From positions 1 through 7,197 of the forward strand of contig CAMGMW010000058.1 in NCBI GenBank assembly GCA_946059285.1: a stretch of DNA of 7,197 bases. Direction: 5' to 3'. The notes below the pieces were generated by a model. The model saw only the letters and a program-made list of their open reading frames with translations. It ran no database searches and was not told where the DNA came from. The DNA comes from an uncultured Clostridia bacterium. GTDB lineage: Bacteria; Bacillota_A; Clostridia; Oscillospirales; Oscillospiraceae. The number at the start of each line of letters is the position of its first letter. The stretch's first letter is position 1. Shown here in pieces: positions 6,089-7,197 of the stretch. The position numbers and the translations under genes were made by a program.

Positions 6089-6471
6089 GCCATAAGGAAA
6101 TTGTAGTAAAAAGGAATGTCCATTTCGGTGATGTGCTCCAGCCGCAAGAGCAATTCCTCACATCGGCAGCGGAATTCCTCCTGCGTTTGCGTTGCGGCAT
6201 AGGACTGCAGGTCGGAGAAAGCAACCGCGATCTCGTCAAGCTCTTCGTGACTGAAGATGGAGCTGAGGAATCCGGCGTGACGCTCCCAGGCCCTCTTTGC
6301 CTGCGCAGCCTTTTTTACGGCGGCGTTAAAATCGCCTTCGTCATGCAGGGAAACGGCGGCTTTCAGCGGATCGATGCTTTCCTGAATGCCGCGTGCGGAG
6401 AAAATGCCGCAGAAAATGCATACAGCGAGCAAAACGGCGAGGATACCGCAGCCGATATACAGATATTTCAC
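6079..6471 (-). CDS. DUF4363-family membrane-anchored protein
   Basis: 130 aa of unknown function. It has one N-terminal membrane helix (about 3-24), then a mostly helical, charged domain that is predicted to be extracytoplasmic. The pattern W62, HEELDE (75-80) and LRLEHI (109-114), together with size and context, matches DUF4363. The start is GTG (6469-6471), supported by AAGGAGGA about 6 nt upstream. GTGA overlaps the stop of the DUF421 gene by 4 nt, so translation of the two is coupled. DUF421 and DUF4363 genes are often neighbours in Clostridia, which implies that the products act together at the membrane. Confidence 0.82.
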   Translation of the reverse strand: MKYLYIGCGILAVLLAVCIFCGIFSARGIQESIDPLKAAVSLHDEGDFNAAVKKAAQAKRAWERHAGFLSSIFSHEELDEIAVAFSDLQSYAATQTQEEFRCRCEELLLRLEHITEMDIPFYYNFLMACI

Positions 6472-7145
6472 TTCATGTCCTCCTTGCGGATGAGATAGAT
6501 TTTTCCGCTTGCATCCACGGTCATCAGCAGGACTTTTTGAATGGAACAGGCGCGCTTTTTTAATTCATCTTCCAGCCATGCCATGTCACGCCCCGCAACT
6601 GCGAGATTTTCGCGCATCAGATGACCGGAGGAAATCAGTGTGACCGGGAGCGCGGCATCCGGCACATGGACACCGGCGTCCTTTGCGGAGGCGGGGAGAT
6701 TTTTACTGTACAGCAGGGTGGAAAGCTGCCCGTTTGTCTCCAGAATAGCATATTTGACTGTGGTTAAGTCAAAAATATCCTTTTCCCGCAGGTGCATCGT
6801 CAGCTCGTCCAGATTGACTCTGGTACTTCGCAGGTTCTTTTCAATGATCTTGCCGTTTTCCATCAGAATGATCGGCTTGCCGCAAAAAAACTGCCGCAGG
6901 CGAATGGAGCGCAGAGTCAAAACTGCAAGCACCAGCTCGATTCCCAGAATCACGAGGATAGGAACCAGACCGGACAGCAGCGGGATTGCCGTATCTTGCA
7001 TGGGAATGGCCGCCAGATTGGCGATCAGCATTGTAACGACGCACTCCGCCGGTTCCATTTCACCGATCTGGCGTTTGCCCATCAGACGCACCGTCAGCAC
7101 TAAAACGATATATAATAATAGTGTTCTTAAAAACGAAATCAACAT
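6468..7145 (-). CDS. DUF421 (YetF/YdfS-like) integral membrane protein
   Basis: 225 aa. The N-terminal part has about three membrane helices (about 3-20, 36-52, 58-78) and the family hallmark RLMGKRQIGEMEPAE (20-34) between the first two. A cytoplasmic DUF421 domain follows: FFCGKPIILMENGKI (86-100), then RVNLDELTMHLREKDIFDL (109-127) and KYAILETNGQLSTLLY (131-146). A second similar fold covers the C-terminal third (VTLISSGHLMRENL, 168-181). Bacillus subtilis has several paralogues (YetF, YdfS, YkjA, YrbG), and their molecular role is not established. The ATG at 7145 has AGAGGTG about 8 nt upstream. It is the first gene of the pair with DUF4363, and no genes are visible before it in the window. 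Confidence 0.88.
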   Translation of the reverse strand: MLISFLRTLLLYIVLVLTVRLMGKRQIGEMEPAECVVTMLIANLAAIPMQDTAIPLLSGLVPILVILGIELVLAVLTLRSIRLRQFFCGKPIILMENGKIIEKNLRSTRVNLDELTMHLREKDIFDLTTVKYAILETNGQLSTLLYSKNLPASAKDAGVHVPDAALPVTLISSGHLMRENLAVAGRDMAWLEDELKKRACSIQKVLLMTVDASGKIYLIRKEDMK

Positions 7146-7190
7146 TTGTATGACACCTCTACCATAGTTTGTTCCCGATCTTTTGTTTTA

Positions 7191-7196
7191 TGTATA
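7191..7196 (-). promoter_or_regulatory. possible -10 box for the DUF421/DUF4363 pair
   Basis: TATACA on the minus strand would place a start near 7184, with a leader of about 40 nt before the DUF421 ATG. The matching -35 box would lie beyond the right edge, so this cannot be judged from the window. Confidence 0.25.
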
Positions 7197-7197
7197 G

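Noticed and set aside
5791..6498. 235-codon plus-strand open frame opposite argD and the DUF4363 gene
   Set aside because: It spans the argD promoter and two real genes on the other strand and has no recognisable domain.

Overview
The window looks like a chromosomal segment from a Gram-positive Clostridia-type Firmicute, possibly an Oscillospiraceae/Ruminococcaceae-like gut anaerobe. Three things suggest this: strong AGGAGG-type ribosome binding sites before most genes, a lipoprotein-type solute-binding protein, and the adjacent DUF421/DUF4363 pair that is common in spore-forming Firmicutes. This assignment is inference; no rRNA or other phylogenetic marker is present. All eight intact genes lie on the minus strand, so transcription runs from high to low coordinates. 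I see no rRNA, tRNA, CRISPR array or complete mobile element.

Layout in the direction of transcription: (1) 7145-6079, a DUF421 (YetF-like) membrane protein and a DUF4363 membrane-anchored protein, with start and stop codons overlapping. (2) 6000-3842, argD (acetylornithine aminotransferase) and argF (ornithine carbamoyltransferase), 11 nt apart, behind a promoter-like sequence with a perfect TATAAT. (3) 3808-3425, a short DtxR/MntR-family metal-dependent repressor, 33 nt after argF and possibly co-transcribed with it. (4) 3424-3168, a non-coding leader with a good promoter, a structured RNA resembling the molybdenum-cofactor (Moco) riboswitch, and a perfect intrinsic terminator placed before the next gene. 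(5) 3167-218, a FecCD-type ABC importer operon: permease (TTG start), ATPase, solute-binding lipoprotein. (6) 217-1, a gene-poor end with a 49-nt near-perfect hairpin and what may be the remnant of a frameshifted gene.

The most informative part is the leader at 3197-3421. By protein sequence alone the importer would be annotated as an iron-siderophore, haem or cobalamin transporter. The leader does not look like a cobalamin riboswitch. It carries the hairpin arrangement and the GCCTTCCGTGTTTG-type core that I recall from Moco RNAs, followed by a terminator whose 3' half can alternatively pair with that core. The simplest reading is a cofactor-sensing OFF switch on a molybdate or tungstate importer of the MolBCA type (FecCD fold). 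The DtxR-like gene next door leaves open a second layer of metal control. The riboswitch identification comes from memory of the consensus and needs a covariance-model search.
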